Origin: Conexibacter sp. S30A1
GTDB taxonomy: Bacteria; Actinomycetota; Thermoleophilia; Solirubrobacterales; Solirubrobacteraceae
Assembly: GCF_023330665.1 (NCBI RefSeq)
Contig: NZ_CP097127.1
Location: 2,418,001-2,482,000, forward strand
Direction: 5' to 3'
DNA length: 64,000 bases
Shown here: positions 23,086-31,721 of the stretch, one piece after another
How positions within the stretch are numbered: position 1 is the stretch's first letter
How the letters are laid out: each line of letters starts with the position of its first letter
Notes under the pieces: model-generated
Seen by the model: the letters and a program-made list of their open reading frames with translations, nothing else
Database searches by the model: none
Told to the model about the DNA's origin: nothing
Translations under genes and position numbers: made by a program

Positions 23086-25980
23086 TCACCAGCCGCTCGA
23101 CAGGACCTCGTCGAGCATCGCCACGAAGAAGTCGACGCTGGCGGGCCGCACGCACAGCGGTGGCTTGATCTTCAGCACGTTCTGGTGGTCGCCGGTCGGC
23201 TGCATGATCACTCCGAGCGCGAGCAGCCGGTCGCAGATTGCCGCCGTCTCCTCGGTGGCAGGCTCGAGCGTGGAGCGATCGCGGACGAACTCCAGGCCGA
23301 GGTAGAGCCCCGCGCCGTGCACGGCGCCGATCAGCTCATGGCGCTGCGCGAGCGCCTCAAGGCCGGCGCGCAGACGCCCGCCCGTCAGGCGTGCGTTCTC
23401 CTGCAGGCGCTGCTCTTCGAGCACGTCCAGCACCGTCAGCCCGACCACGCTCGCAACCGGGCTGCCGCCCGTGGAGGAGAAGAAGTAGCCGCCGACCCGG
23501 TAGCGCTCAGCCACCTCGCGGCTGGTGATCACCGCGCCCAGCGGGTGGCCGTTACCCATCGCCTTGGCGACGGCGACGATGTCGGGCACCACGCCCTGCT
23601 GCTCAAAGCCCCAGAACCACTCACCGAGCCGCCCGTAGCCGACCTGGACCTCGTCAGCAATCACCAGCCCACCGTGACGGCGCACGGCCGCGTAGACCTG
23701 CTGCAGGTAGCCGTCGGGAAGCGCGAGGCCGCCCGCGTTGCCGTAGAAGGCCTCGGCGATAAACGCCGCCGGCGCCCGCCCAGAGGCGGCCAGCGCATCA
23801 ATCACCGCCACCGCCTCCGGCGCATAGCGCTTTGCCTGCGCGCCGCGGTGGCGACCGCGGAAGGCGTTGGCGGCATCCACCGTGTGCACCCAGGCGGGCC
23901 GTGTCGCCAGCGCATTGGGGTTGTCGGCGATGGAGGTGGAGACGGCATCTGACAGGTAGGTCCAGCCGTGGTAGGCCTCGCGCATCGCGACGATGTCAGC
24001 CCGGCCGGTGGCGGCCAGCGCCAGGCGCAGCGCCAGGTCGACCGCCTCAGAGCCCGAGTTGACGAAGAACACGCTGTCAAGCGGCTCCGGCAGCAGCGCC
24101 ACCAGCCGGCGCGAGAGCTCGGTGATCGCGGCGTAGTGAAAGCGCGAGTTGGTGTTCAGCCGCCGCAGCTGGCGTGAGACCGCAGCAGCGACCCGCGGAT
24201 GGGCGTGACCGAGGATCGTGACGTTGTTGACCATGTCCAGATGCACGCGGCCGTCGACGCTGATCAGGTGCTCCTGCCAGCCACGCTCGATCTGGGGCGG
24301 GCGGGCGTAGTAGTGCTCCTGCACCGAGGCGAGCGTGCGCTCGCGTTGCTCGAGCAACGCGTCCGCCTGGTCGGGCACCCGGGCAGGGCGCGGCTCGAGT
24401 CCTATGAGCGGCCCGGGGTCGGCGCACAGCGCAAGCCAGCCGGGCGCGTACTCGGGTCGCACATGGGCGGGGACCTCGTGGCCGCCGACGGCGAGCGCAA
24501 GCCGGATGCGAGCGCCGGCGGGCGCGAGCGCCAGACCGGCGTCGCTGGGCGCGACCCCGCTCACGCTCAGAACCAGTTCGGCTGTGGCGAGGCTGAGCGT
24601 GTCACCCTGCCAGCTGGGCTCACCGTCCCATGGCGCGGCAAGGACCGTGTCGTGCGCGAACCAGACGTCGGTCACGGTCGGCACCGTCGCCGGTGAGACG
24701 CTCGCGAGCGGCCGTGCGCGCGGGAGCTGCACGACCCCATAGGGCAGCGCCACCGCCTCGGCGCGCGTGAGCGCCTGGGCGATAAGCCGCTCGGTGGCGT
24801 CCTGCTCGAGCCAGAGGCCCTCATCAACCAGCTCCGATTCGGCTGATAGCTCGAGCGTGGTTGGCTTGGCGCCGGCGCTGAGCGCCCGCGCCGCGGCGGG
24901 CAGCCGCGGCGCGGGCGCCCCCAGGCCCAGCGCATCGCGCACCAGGGCGGTCATCACCGCGACCGGCACCGCGCTCGCTCGGTTGAAGACCGCGGCCTCA
25001 CGGTCCAGGCCATCCCAGGCGTGCGTGTGCTCGCCGTCGATCGCGACCTGCTGGTGGCTTGAGACGGTCAGCACGGCAGCGCGGATCACGACCAGCGGCC
25101 AGAGCACCTGTGCCTCAGCGACCTCAAGCGGCGCCAGCCGGTGGAAGGCACGGACAGCCTCGAGCAGCGTGTGCGGCTCGGCGCCCGGGTGGTGCAGCAG
25201 CGAGGCGAGCATCGTGGCGAGCTCGCCGACGCGCCAGGAGACGGCGAGGTCGCCGAGGTCGATCACGCCGTCCGGCAGCGGCACGCCGTGTGGAAGGGTG
25301 CTGAGCAGGTTCTCGTCGGTGAGGTCGAAATGGCCCGCCTGCAGCGGCAGCTCGGAGGCGAGCTGTTGGACCTGTGCCCACGCCGACTCCCCGTCAGCCC
25401 GCAGGCGCGCGCGCAGGGTTGCGTCGGGCACGTGCTCGAGCAGCACGGCCAGGGCACGATCGCCGTGACGCAGGTCCCACTGCAGCACGCGCTCGAGCCC
25501 TGGATGAGCGAAGTCGGCAAGCGCCGTGCTCACCCGGGCGGCGAGCGTCCCCAGCGCCGCCATCACGCGCGGCGAGAGGTAGCCGCAGCGCACCAGCGTG
25601 CGCCCCGGCAGGTAGCTGACCACGTGCGCCACAAGCGGTCCCTCGGAGGTGGCAACGCTGGCCACCAGCGGCGCCCCATCGAGGCCGGTGAGCGCGGTCG
25701 CCACCCGGCACCCGGGCAGACGCTCTGATAGCAGTCGCGCAGCCAGCACCTGGGCCTGCACCTCGCCCAGGTTGACCGCCCGGTTTGCCAGCTTGAGCAC
25801 GCCGAGCGGCCCACCCTCGCCGTCGCGCAGCAGGAAGTTCTGGTCCTGTTGGCTACCCAACGACTCGGCCCGTGCCTCAAGGCCGAAGTGCTCGCTGGCA
25901 AGACGTTCGGCCTCGGCCAGGCCGACACGGGGCGCCGGCAGCGCCCCGTGGGCAAAGAAGTCGAGACCGGCGCCTGCCAT
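23086..25980 (-). CDS. phosphotransferase-aminotransferase fusion (APH + beta domain + class III aminotransferase)
   Basis: 964 residues in three parts. Residues about 25-330 resemble aminoglycoside/choline kinase-like phosphotransferases; AGHFDLTDENLL is the catalytic loop and VIDLGDLAVSWRVGELA the metal-binding loop. Residues about 380-530 are beta-rich, as in peptidase M23-linked members of this family. Residues about 540-964 are a class III aminotransferase or phospho-lyase with FFVNSGSEAVDLALRLA, YHGWTYLSDA, IADEVQVGYGRLG and the PLP lysine in VAVAKAMGNGHPLGAV. Related fusions phosphorylate a hydroxylated amine (for example hydroxylysine) and then eliminate phosphate and ammonia. The ATG is at 25978-25980. 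Confidence 0.85.
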   Translation of the reverse strand: MAGAGLDFFAHGALPAPRVGLAEAERLASEHFGLEARAESLGSQQDQNFLLRDGEGGPLGVLKLANRAVNLGEVQAQVLAARLLSERLPGCRVATALTGLDGAPLVASVATSEGPLVAHVVSYLPGRTLVRCGYLSPRVMAALGTLAARVSTALADFAHPGLERVLQWDLRHGDRALAVLLEHVPDATLRARLRADGESAWAQVQQLASELPLQAGHFDLTDENLLSTLPHGVPLPDGVIDLGDLAVSWRVGELATMLASLLHHPGAEPHTLLEAVRAFHRLAPLEVAEAQVLWPLVVIRAAVLTVSSHQQVAIDGEHTHAWDGLDREAAVFNRASAVPVAVMTALVRDALGLGAPAPRLPAAARALSAGAKPTTLELSAESELVDEGLWLEQDATERLIAQALTRAEAVALPYGVVQLPRARPLASVSPATVPTVTDVWFAHDTVLAAPWDGEPSWQGDTLSLATAELVLSVSGVAPSDAGLALAPAGARIRLALAVGGHEVPAHVRPEYAPGWLALCADPGPLIGLEPRPARVPDQADALLEQRERTLASVQEHYYARPPQIERGWQEHLISVDGRVHLDMVNNVTILGHAHPRVAAAVSRQLRRLNTNSRFHYAAITELSRRLVALLPEPLDSVFFVNSGSEAVDLALRLALAATGRADIVAMREAYHGWTYLSDAVSTSIADNPNALATRPAWVHTVDAANAFRGRHRGAQAKRYAPEAVAVIDALAASGRAPAAFIAEAFYGNAGGLALPDGYLQQVYAAVRRHGGLVIADEVQVGYGRLGEWFWGFEQQGVVPDIVAVAKAMGNGHPLGAVITSREVAERYRVGGYFFSSTGGSPVASVVGLTVLDVLEEQRLQENARLTGGRLRAGLEALAQRHELIGAVHGAGLYLGLEFVRDRSTLEPATEETAAICDRLLALGVIMQPTGDHQNVLKIKPPLCVRPASVDFFVAMLDEVLSSGW

Positions 25981-26022
25981 GCGGGCAACAAGTTTGCCCG
26001 AAGACCCGCTACGAGCGTCCGC

Positions 26023-26694
26023 TCAGCCGCCGGCCAGGGCCTGAAACTCGGGATCGTCGTGCAACGACGCAAGATCCTCGTCGTGGCGCGCCCACTCCGC
26101 GGCCTTGCTGTCCAGCTCGATCGCGCGCCTCAGGCAGGCGAGCGCTTCCTCGCGCCGAGCCTGCACGGCGTGCAGGCAAGCGCGGTTGTAGTGCAGCCCG
26201 GGCGCGAGCGGATGCAGCGCGAGACCCTCGGCGAGAAGCTCGCCCGCGCGCTGTGGGTCTGTGTGGATCAGCGGTGCCGAGCGGAAGGCCCACTCCCAGG
26301 CCGAGGGCTCGAAGGTGGGTGGGCCGCCGAAGCTGAGCACCGTGGTGCCGGGCTCCTGCGCCACGGCATGGCGGTGCGAACGCGGGTCGGGGATGAACAC
26401 GTAGGTGCCGGCGGGCGCGTCGTGGTGCGCGCCGTCGATCGTGAAGCTCGCGTGGCCCGTCGCCACGAAGTACAGCTCCTCCTGCTCGGCCGAGCCGTCG
26501 TCGGAGACCTCATCGTGGGGCTCGACCACATCCTGACCGGCCTCGGTCGCGGTGTAGGCGTTGCAGCCAAAGGCGCGCACGCCGAGGCTCAGCCTGACCG
26601 GGCGCCAGATGAGGCTGCCGGGGCCAGGAACGGCCTCAATCTGGTCGATCTGCACGACCCTGGGAGACAGCGGCGGGTCGCCGGCGGCGGTCAC
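26023..26694 (-). CDS. cupin-domain protein with C-terminal TPR-like helices
   Basis: 223 residues. The N-terminal half is a cupin barrel: GCNAYTATEAGQDVVEPHDE, EEQEELYFVATGHASFTIDG-like core, then DAPAGTYVFIPDPRSHRHAV, giving possible metal ligands His and Glu. Residues about 130-215 contain helical repeats (LHYNRACLHAVQARREEALA, then CLRRAIELDSKAAEWAR) like a tetratricopeptide motif. It starts with GTG 26692-26694, overlapping the stop of the oxidoreductase gene (GTGA), and is the last gene of that pair. Ligand unknown. Confidence 0.8.
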   Translation of the reverse strand: MTAAGDPPLSPRVVQIDQIEAVPGPGSLIWRPVRLSLGVRAFGCNAYTATEAGQDVVEPHDEVSDDGSAEQEELYFVATGHASFTIDGAHHDAPAGTYVFIPDPRSHRHAVAQEPGTTVLSFGGPPTFEPSAWEWAFRSAPLIHTDPQRAGELLAEGLALHPLAPGLHYNRACLHAVQARREEALACLRRAIELDSKAAEWARHDEDLASLHDDPEFQALAGG

Positions 26695-27632
26695 GCCGTC
26701 AGCACGATCTTACCGAGCTTGCCGCCAGCCGCGAAGGCGTCGTAGGCCTCGGCGGCGCGCTCGAGCGAGAACGTCTTATGGACCGGTACGCGCAGCGCTC
26801 CGGTCGCAAACAGCGGCAGCACGCTGCGCTCGAGCGCGCGGGCGGTGAGCGCCTTCTCCTCCAGCGAGCGCCCGCGCAGGGTGGAGCCGTGGATGCGCCC
26901 GCGGCGCGCCATCAAAAGCCCGAGCGGGAACTCCTCCACGGTCGCGCCGGCGCCGGTGCCGATCACGCTGATGCGCCCGCCGGTGCGCAGCGCCCGCAGG
27001 TTGTCGCGCATGTTGGGGGCGCCCACCAGCTCGAGAATCACGTCGAAGGGACCGGCGTCGACGAAGTCCCCCGGCGCGAGCACGGCCGCTCCCAGCGCCG
27101 CCACCATCTCGCGGTGCTTGGCGTTGCGGACGGTCGCCGACACGCGCGCCCCCGTGGCTCGGCCCAGCTGGACGGCGGCGGTCCCGACGCCGCCGGCCGC
27201 GCCGTGCACCAGCAGGCGCTCGCCCGGCTGCAGGCCGCACTGGGTGAAGAGCGCGTCGTGGGCGGTGGTGAACACCTCGGGCAGGCCACCGGCGGCCGGC
27301 CAGTCGAGCTTGGCCGGCACCGGCATCAGCAGGCGCTCGTGCACGACCACGAGCTCCGCCTGCCCGGCACCGGCGATCAGGCCCATCACCCGGTCACCCA
27401 CGTTGAAGCGCTCGGCGCGCGGGCCGTTGCGCAGCACCTCGCCGGCGAACTCCATGCCGGGCATGTCGGCAGGAACGCCGGGTGGAACCGGATAGCTCCC
27501 GGCGCGCTGCAGAAGATCAGCGCCGTTCAGCCCCGCGGCGCGGACCCGGACCAGCGCCTCCCCCGACCCGGGCTCGGGGTCCGGGCGCGCTTCGACGAGA
27601 ATCCCGCCGTCCCTGATCACGACCGCACGCAT
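26691..27632 (-). CDS. zinc-independent quinone oxidoreductase-like medium-chain dehydrogenase
   Basis: 313 residues of the MDR superfamily. N-terminal GroES-like fold (AAGLNGADLLQRAGSYPVPP, then GMEFAGEVL) and an NADPH-binding Rossmann domain with the AAGGVGTAAVQLGRATGARV motif are clear. The catalytic and structural zinc cysteines are absent, as in quinone oxidoreductases (QOR/TED2). It probably reduces quinones or enals with NADPH in the cytoplasm. A TAGGCT box and GAGGGGC ribosome binding site precede the ATG. Confidence 0.88.
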   Translation of the reverse strand: MRAVVIRDGGILVEARPDPEPGSGEALVRVRAAGLNGADLLQRAGSYPVPPGVPADMPGMEFAGEVLRNGPRAERFNVGDRVMGLIAGAGQAELVVVHERLLMPVPAKLDWPAAGGLPEVFTTAHDALFTQCGLQPGERLLVHGAAGGVGTAAVQLGRATGARVSATVRNAKHREMVAALGAAVLAPGDFVDAGPFDVILELVGAPNMRDNLRALRTGGRISVIGTGAGATVEEFPLGLLMARRGRIHGSTLRGRSLEEKALTARALERSVLPLFATGALRVPVHKTFSLERAAEAYDAFAAGGKLGKIVLTA

Positions 27633-27650
27633 CTGCCCCTCGAAGCCTAC

Positions 27651-29015
27651 CTATCCGGAGCGGCGCACGAGCGCCGCGACGCATTCGATGTGCGGTGTCT
27701 GCGGGAACATGTCAACCGGGCGGACCTTGACGAGCTCGTAACCGGCGTCAACCAGCTGGGCGGCATTGGGGGCGAGCGTCGTCGGGTTGCAGGAGACGTA
27801 GACGATCCGCTTCGGGGAGGCCTCGATGATCCTGCGCACAACCTTCTGCGAGAGGCCTGCGCGCGGCGGGTCGACGATCAGCACGTCCGGCCTGCCGGCG
27901 CGCGTGACCAGCTCGCCCAGCGCCAGACGCACGTCGCCGGCGAAGAACTGGGCGTTCTGGATCTCGTTGCGCCGCGCGCCCCGGATCGCGTCGGCCACGG
28001 CCTCAGGGACGATCTCGAGCCCCCACAGCCCGGCGGCGCGTGGGGCCATCAGCAGGCCGATCGTGCCGATCCCGCAGTACAGGTCATAGACACGGTCAAA
28101 GGGCCCGAGCTCGGCATAGGCGACGGCGAGCCCGTAGAGCTGTTCGGCCATCTCCGTGTTGGTCTGAAAGAACGCCTCGGCGGAGATCTCGAGCTCGAGC
28201 GGGCCGATCCGCTCGGCGAAGCGCTCCACGCCGGCGACGAGCTCGGTCTCACCGCCAGCGGTGCTCTCGCCGACGCTCGCCTGCCTGGTCCACAGCAGCC
28301 CGCCGGCGAGCGTGGCGGCCCGGGCCAGGCCATCGCCGTCGAGCGTGCCCGGGGCGGTCACCAGGCGTACCTGCAGCTCGCCGCTGCGCCGGCCCTCGCG
28401 GACCACCAGGTTGCGCAGGAAGCCCTCGCCGGTGCGCCGGTCGTAGGGCGAAAGTCCCTGCTCGCGACACCAGTCGACCACCTGCTCGCGGGCGGCGTTC
28501 GCGGCCTGCGACGCCAGCAGGCAATCGCTCAGTTCGACGATCTCCTCCCAGCGCCCCGGCGCGTGGAAGCCGCAGATCAGCCGGCCCGAGGCGTCTGAGC
28601 CGAACGAGTACTCGAGCTTGTTGCGGTAGCGCCACTGCTCCAGTGCCGGCACGATCGGCTCGAGCTCGTAGCCGTCGAGGTGGCCGATGCGCCGCAGCGC
28701 GTCGTCGACCTGAGCCTGCTTGATCTCCAGCTGACGCGCGTAGGGCAGCACCTGCCAGGGGGCGCCGGGATGGTCGGCCAGCGGCGGGATGCGGTCCGGA
28801 CCCGGCTCCAGCAGTTCGATGACGCGTGCCTCGCCGTAGGCGCGCTTGGCCTTGCCGACCTGCACGCGCACCCGGTCGCCCGGCACCGTGTCGGGCACGA
28901 ACAGCACGTAGCCGTCGTGGCGGGCCACGCCAGCGCCGCCGTGCGCGAGCGTGGAGACCGTGACGGTCAGCTCGTCGCCGCGATGGGGCCGGGGGGCTTG
29001 AGTGGTCTGGTTCAT
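27651..29015 (-). CDS. TRAM-domain class I RNA methyltransferase (RumA/RlmD-like, m5U forming)
   Basis: 454 residues. An N-terminal TRAM RNA-binding domain (HGGAGVARHDGYVLFVPDTV), a central substrate domain and a SAM-dependent methyltransferase domain with VYDLYCGIGTIGLLMA. Methyl transfer to uracil C5 uses the cysteine in YVSCNPTTLAPNA and the FFQTNTEMAEQL motif. It should modify a uridine in 23S rRNA or tRNA. The four iron-sulfur cysteines of E. coli RumA are not evident. It lies alone between the oxidoreductase and ornithine carbamoyltransferase, all on the same strand. Confidence 0.9.
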   Translation of the reverse strand: MNQTTQAPRPHRGDELTVTVSTLAHGGAGVARHDGYVLFVPDTVPGDRVRVQVGKAKRAYGEARVIELLEPGPDRIPPLADHPGAPWQVLPYARQLEIKQAQVDDALRRIGHLDGYELEPIVPALEQWRYRNKLEYSFGSDASGRLICGFHAPGRWEEIVELSDCLLASQAANAAREQVVDWCREQGLSPYDRRTGEGFLRNLVVREGRRSGELQVRLVTAPGTLDGDGLARAATLAGGLLWTRQASVGESTAGGETELVAGVERFAERIGPLELEISAEAFFQTNTEMAEQLYGLAVAYAELGPFDRVYDLYCGIGTIGLLMAPRAAGLWGLEIVPEAVADAIRGARRNEIQNAQFFAGDVRLALGELVTRAGRPDVLIVDPPRAGLSQKVVRRIIEASPKRIVYVSCNPTTLAPNAAQLVDAGYELVKVRPVDMFPQTPHIECVAALVRRSG

Positions 29016-29074
29016 GGGCGGGTTGGTGGGCGCGTGCGATGCGGGGCTCGAAGCAGCGGCGAGAGCCCCGAAGG

Positions 29075-29953
29075 CTAGGCGCAGAGCAGCTCGAGCAGCG
29101 CCTTCTGGGCGTGCCGGCGGTTCTCAGCCTGGTCCCAGATGCGCTGGCGCTCACCGTAGAGCACCGACTCGGTGATTTCCTCGCCGGGGTGGGCGGGCAG
29201 GCAGTGCAGCGCGATCGCGCCGGGGGCGGCGGCGGCCAACAGCTCGTCGCTCAGCTGGTAGGGGCGCAGCGCCTGCATGCGCGCGGCGGCGCTGTCGGGG
29301 GAGTCGTTCATGCTCACCCAGACATCGGTGTAGACAGCATTCGCGTCGCGAACAGCCTCGTAGGGGTCGTCGGTCAGCTGCGCGCCGGCGACCGGTTCGA
29401 GCTGGTAGCCGTCGGGGGCGGCGACGGCCACGGTGAGGCCGGCGCGCGCGCCGATGATCGCCAGCGAGCGCGCGACGTTGTTGCCGTCACCGACGTAGGC
29501 GAGCTTGAGACCCTCGAGGTGGCCGAAGGACTCCCTGAGCGTGAGCAGGTCGGCAAACGCCTGGCAGGGGTGGTGAAGCTCGGTCAGCATGTTGATCACC
29601 GGGACCGTGGCGTGCTCGGCGAGCTCGGCGACGAGCTCATCGGGGCCGGTGCGGATGCCGATCGCGGCCACGTGCCGGGAGAGCACGTGGGCGGTGTCGC
29701 GGATCGACTCGCCGCGGGCCAGCTGTGTGTCCTCGGTGCGCAGGACCATGGGGTGGCCACCCAGCTCGTGGATGCCGACCTCAAAGCTGACACGGGTGCG
29801 GGTCGAGTGGCGCTGGAAGATCAGCGCGACGGTGCGTCCGGCGAGCGCGGCCGAGGCGTGGGGGCTGGCTTTCAGGTGGGCGGCGCGGTCGATCAGCTCG
29901 TGCAGCTGCTCGGCGTCCAGCTCCTCGCCCGTGAGACAGTCGGTTGGTCGCAA
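29075..29953 (-). CDS. argF: ornithine carbamoyltransferase
   Basis: Makes citrulline from ornithine and carbamoyl phosphate in arginine synthesis. In 292 residues the signature parts are all visible: the carbamoyl-phosphate loop FQRHSTRTRVSFE (the family usually reads S-T-R-T-R as here), ELHHPCQAFADLLT, and the ornithine-binding HCLPAHPGEEI. The TTG start at 29951-29953 is supported by TAAACT ending 7 nt upstream and by the family N-terminus. No other arginine gene is adjacent. Confidence 0.93.
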   Translation of the reverse strand: MRPTDCLTGEELDAEQLHELIDRAAHLKASPHASAALAGRTVALIFQRHSTRTRVSFEVGIHELGGHPMVLRTEDTQLARGESIRDTAHVLSRHVAAIGIRTGPDELVAELAEHATVPVINMLTELHHPCQAFADLLTLRESFGHLEGLKLAYVGDGNNVARSLAIIGARAGLTVAVAAPDGYQLEPVAGAQLTDDPYEAVRDANAVYTDVWVSMNDSPDSAAARMQALRPYQLSDELLAAAAPGAIALHCLPAHPGEEITESVLYGERQRIWDQAENRRHAQKALLELLCA

Positions 29954-29960
29954 GTTGCGC

Positions 29961-29966
29961 AGTTTA
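29961..29966 (-). promoter_or_regulatory. candidate -10 box (TAAACT) for argF, leaderless type
   Basis: TAAACT on the minus strand ends 7 nt before the TTG start codon, with no ribosome binding site between. Confidence 0.5.
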
Positions 29967-29979
29967 CGCGCGGGTGGGC

Positions 29980-30486
29980 CTAGCGGCCACCGCCGCGCAG
30001 CCCGAACCCGCGCAGCATCAGGAGCGCCTTCTCGCTCAGGCTCCCCCGGCCCGGCAGCGCGCCCAGCTGCACGGCGGCGTCGTAGAGGTCGTAGAAGGCG
30101 CGCACACGCAGCAGGCGGTCGCGCTCGAGCTCGCAGTAGAAGATCACCGGCACCACGATGAAGCGGCCGGTCGCCGGCAGGCCGCCGATCGGCTGGCGGT
30201 GGGTGGCAAGCAGCTTGGCGGGCGCCGCCGCCATGCGGCCATCACCGATCCGCGGGCCGAGTTGCTCGAGCCGCGCGTCGGGGAACGTGGCCCACAGCCG
30301 ATCGGCGTGAGCGAGCAGCGCCGGAATGCCCTCGAGCGGCTCCGGGGTGAGCGGGTCCTCGTAGTGCAGCTCCGCGCTGCACACGCGCCGGAACGCGTTC
30401 TCGTCCCGATCTGACCAGGCGTCCTCCCAGTCGTCGAAGATCTCGTCGACCGTGCGGCTTCGGGGCTGGACGTCGGGACCGCTCAC
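29980..30486 (-). CDS. NTF2/SnoaL-like protein
   Basis: 168 residues with the alpha+beta cone fold pattern of the SnoaL/NTF2 family (TVDEIFDDWEDAWSDRDENA, FRRVCSAELHYEDPLTPEPL, PATGRFIVVPVIFYCELERD). Such proteins are either small cyclases/hydrolases or ligand-binding domains; the substrate is unknown. A longer open frame exists, but GTG 30484-30486 is favoured by the TACGAT box 8 nt before it. Confidence 0.78.
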   Translation of the reverse strand: MSGPDVQPRSRTVDEIFDDWEDAWSDRDENAFRRVCSAELHYEDPLTPEPLEGIPALLAHADRLWATFPDARLEQLGPRIGDGRMAAAPAKLLATHRQPIGGLPATGRFIVVPVIFYCELERDRLLRVRAFYDLYDAAVQLGALPGRGSLSEKALLMLRGFGLRGGGR

Positions 30487-30494
30487 CAGACTCG

Positions 30495-30500
30495 ATCGTA
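30495..30500 (-). promoter_or_regulatory. candidate -10 box (TACGAT), leaderless type
   Basis: TACGAT on the minus strand ends 8 nt before the GTG at 30486; no Shine-Dalgarno sequence present. Confidence 0.5.
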
Positions 30501-30570
30501 GATCAGCGCAGCCGTGCAGGCGGGCCGAGCAGAACCGCGGTCGCGGCGCGCGCCTGACAGACTCGGCGAG

Positions 30571-31710
30571 GTGCACCCGGACCCTCGCACACGGCTGACA
30601 GAAGCCCGCCTCTACTACCTCGTCGCGGCCGCGGGCGACGGCCTCGACGAGGCGCGGATCGAGGCCGCGCTGCGGGGCGGTGTCGACATCGTGGAGCTGC
30701 TCACCGACGGCAGCGGCGCCTCCGACGGCAGCGGCGAGCTCGACGGCGAGCAGCTGCTGGCGGCCGCCGCGCGCCTGCGACCGCTGTGTGACCGCCACAA
30801 CGCGCTGCTCATGCTCCACAACCGGCCCGAGCTGGTCGCAAGCGCTGACGCCGACGGCGTGCACATCGACACAACCGCGATCGATCTTGCGCAGGCGCGC
30901 ACCACGATCGGGCCGGACAGGCTGCTCGGCGCCTCCACCCACACAGCCGAGGAGATCGTCGCCGCCCAGTCGCTGCCGCTTGACTACATCAGCGTCGGAC
31001 CGGTGCACGCGACGCCGATCCGGCCGCAGGCGCGGCCCGTGGGCACGTCGCTTGTGACCTTCGCCTCGCGCAACTCAACGCTGCCGTTCTTTGCGGTGGG
31101 CGGCATCGAGGCGCACAACACCGGCGCGGTCGCCGCCGCCGGGGCGCAGCGGATCGCGGTGCTCCGCGCCATCGCGCAGGCCAGCGATCCAGCGCTGGCC
31201 GCCACGGTGCTGCGCGCCGAGATCACCTCACCGGCCGACTTCCTCGAGCGCTACCGAGCCCGCACCGAGGCCCAGAACGCCGCCGCGCGGGCGCGCCTTG
31301 AGCCGCTTGCGCCGGGCGAGCGGCCCTGGCCGCTGCAGCTCGCAAGCGCCGTCGCGCTGCTGGCGGCGGTCGTCAACGTGGTCGCCTTCCTGGCGGGCGC
31401 AAAGCTCCAGGGCGGCAGCCTCCCGGTCGGCGAGCTGCTGCCGTTCGTGTTCGTGATGCTGGCGCTGGCCGCCGGCATGTGGCGCCGCTCGGCGGCAGCG
31501 CTGTTGGTCTTCATGGCCCTGCTCACGCTGATCATCGTGCTCTTCTCGCTGTTTTTGATCGAGGCCAGCAACCTGCTCGGCGTGATCGTGCCGCTGCTGT
31601 TCATCGGCGGCGGCGGCTTCCTGTTCTGGAAGCTCGTGCGAGTCCTCGGCCGCATCCAGGCGCCCGCTGTCGGACCGCCCGGCGGTCCCGCTGGACCGCC
31701 GGGTCGCTAG
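30571..31710 (+). CDS. thiamine phosphate synthase-like domain fused to a four-helix membrane domain
   Basis: 379 residues. Residues 1-215 form a TIM barrel of the ThiE/TenI type: ALRGGVDIVELLTDGS, LLMLHNRPELVASADADGVH, DRLLGASTHTAEEI, LDYISVGPVHATPIRP and PFFAVGGIEAHNTGAVAAAG, so phosphate- and pyrimidine-site loops are present. The usual K-x-R near the first loop is replaced, and no other thi gene is near. Residues about 253-355 are four hydrophobic helices, then a short Gly-Pro tail. Membrane attachment is unusual for ThiE. GTG 30571 is the best start; the stop is 11 bp before the next gene. Confidence 0.8.
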   Translation: MHPDPRTRLTEARLYYLVAAAGDGLDEARIEAALRGGVDIVELLTDGSGASDGSGELDGEQLLAAAARLRPLCDRHNALLMLHNRPELVASADADGVHIDTTAIDLAQARTTIGPDRLLGASTHTAEEIVAAQSLPLDYISVGPVHATPIRPQARPVGTSLVTFASRNSTLPFFAVGGIEAHNTGAVAAAGAQRIAVLRAIAQASDPALAATVLRAEITSPADFLERYRARTEAQNAAARARLEPLAPGERPWPLQLASAVALLAAVVNVVAFLAGAKLQGGSLPVGELLPFVFVMLALAAGMWRRSAAALLVFMALLTLIIVLFSLFLIEASNLLGVIVPLLFIGGGGFLFWKLVRVLGRIQAPAVGPPGGPAGPPGR

Positions 31711-31713
31711 CCT
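31708..31713 (+). promoter_or_regulatory. candidate -10 box (TAGCCT), leaderless type
   Basis: TAGCCT, overlapping the previous stop codon, ends 8 nt before GTG 31722. No ribosome binding site is seen. Confidence 0.4.
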
Positions 31714-31721
31714 CTCTAGAC

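Noticed and set aside
26778..28598. 606-codon rightward frame opposite the oxidoreductase and RNA methyltransferase genes
   Set aside because: Antisense shadow spanning two well-supported genes; repetitive His/Arg/Gly/Gln composition without any motif.
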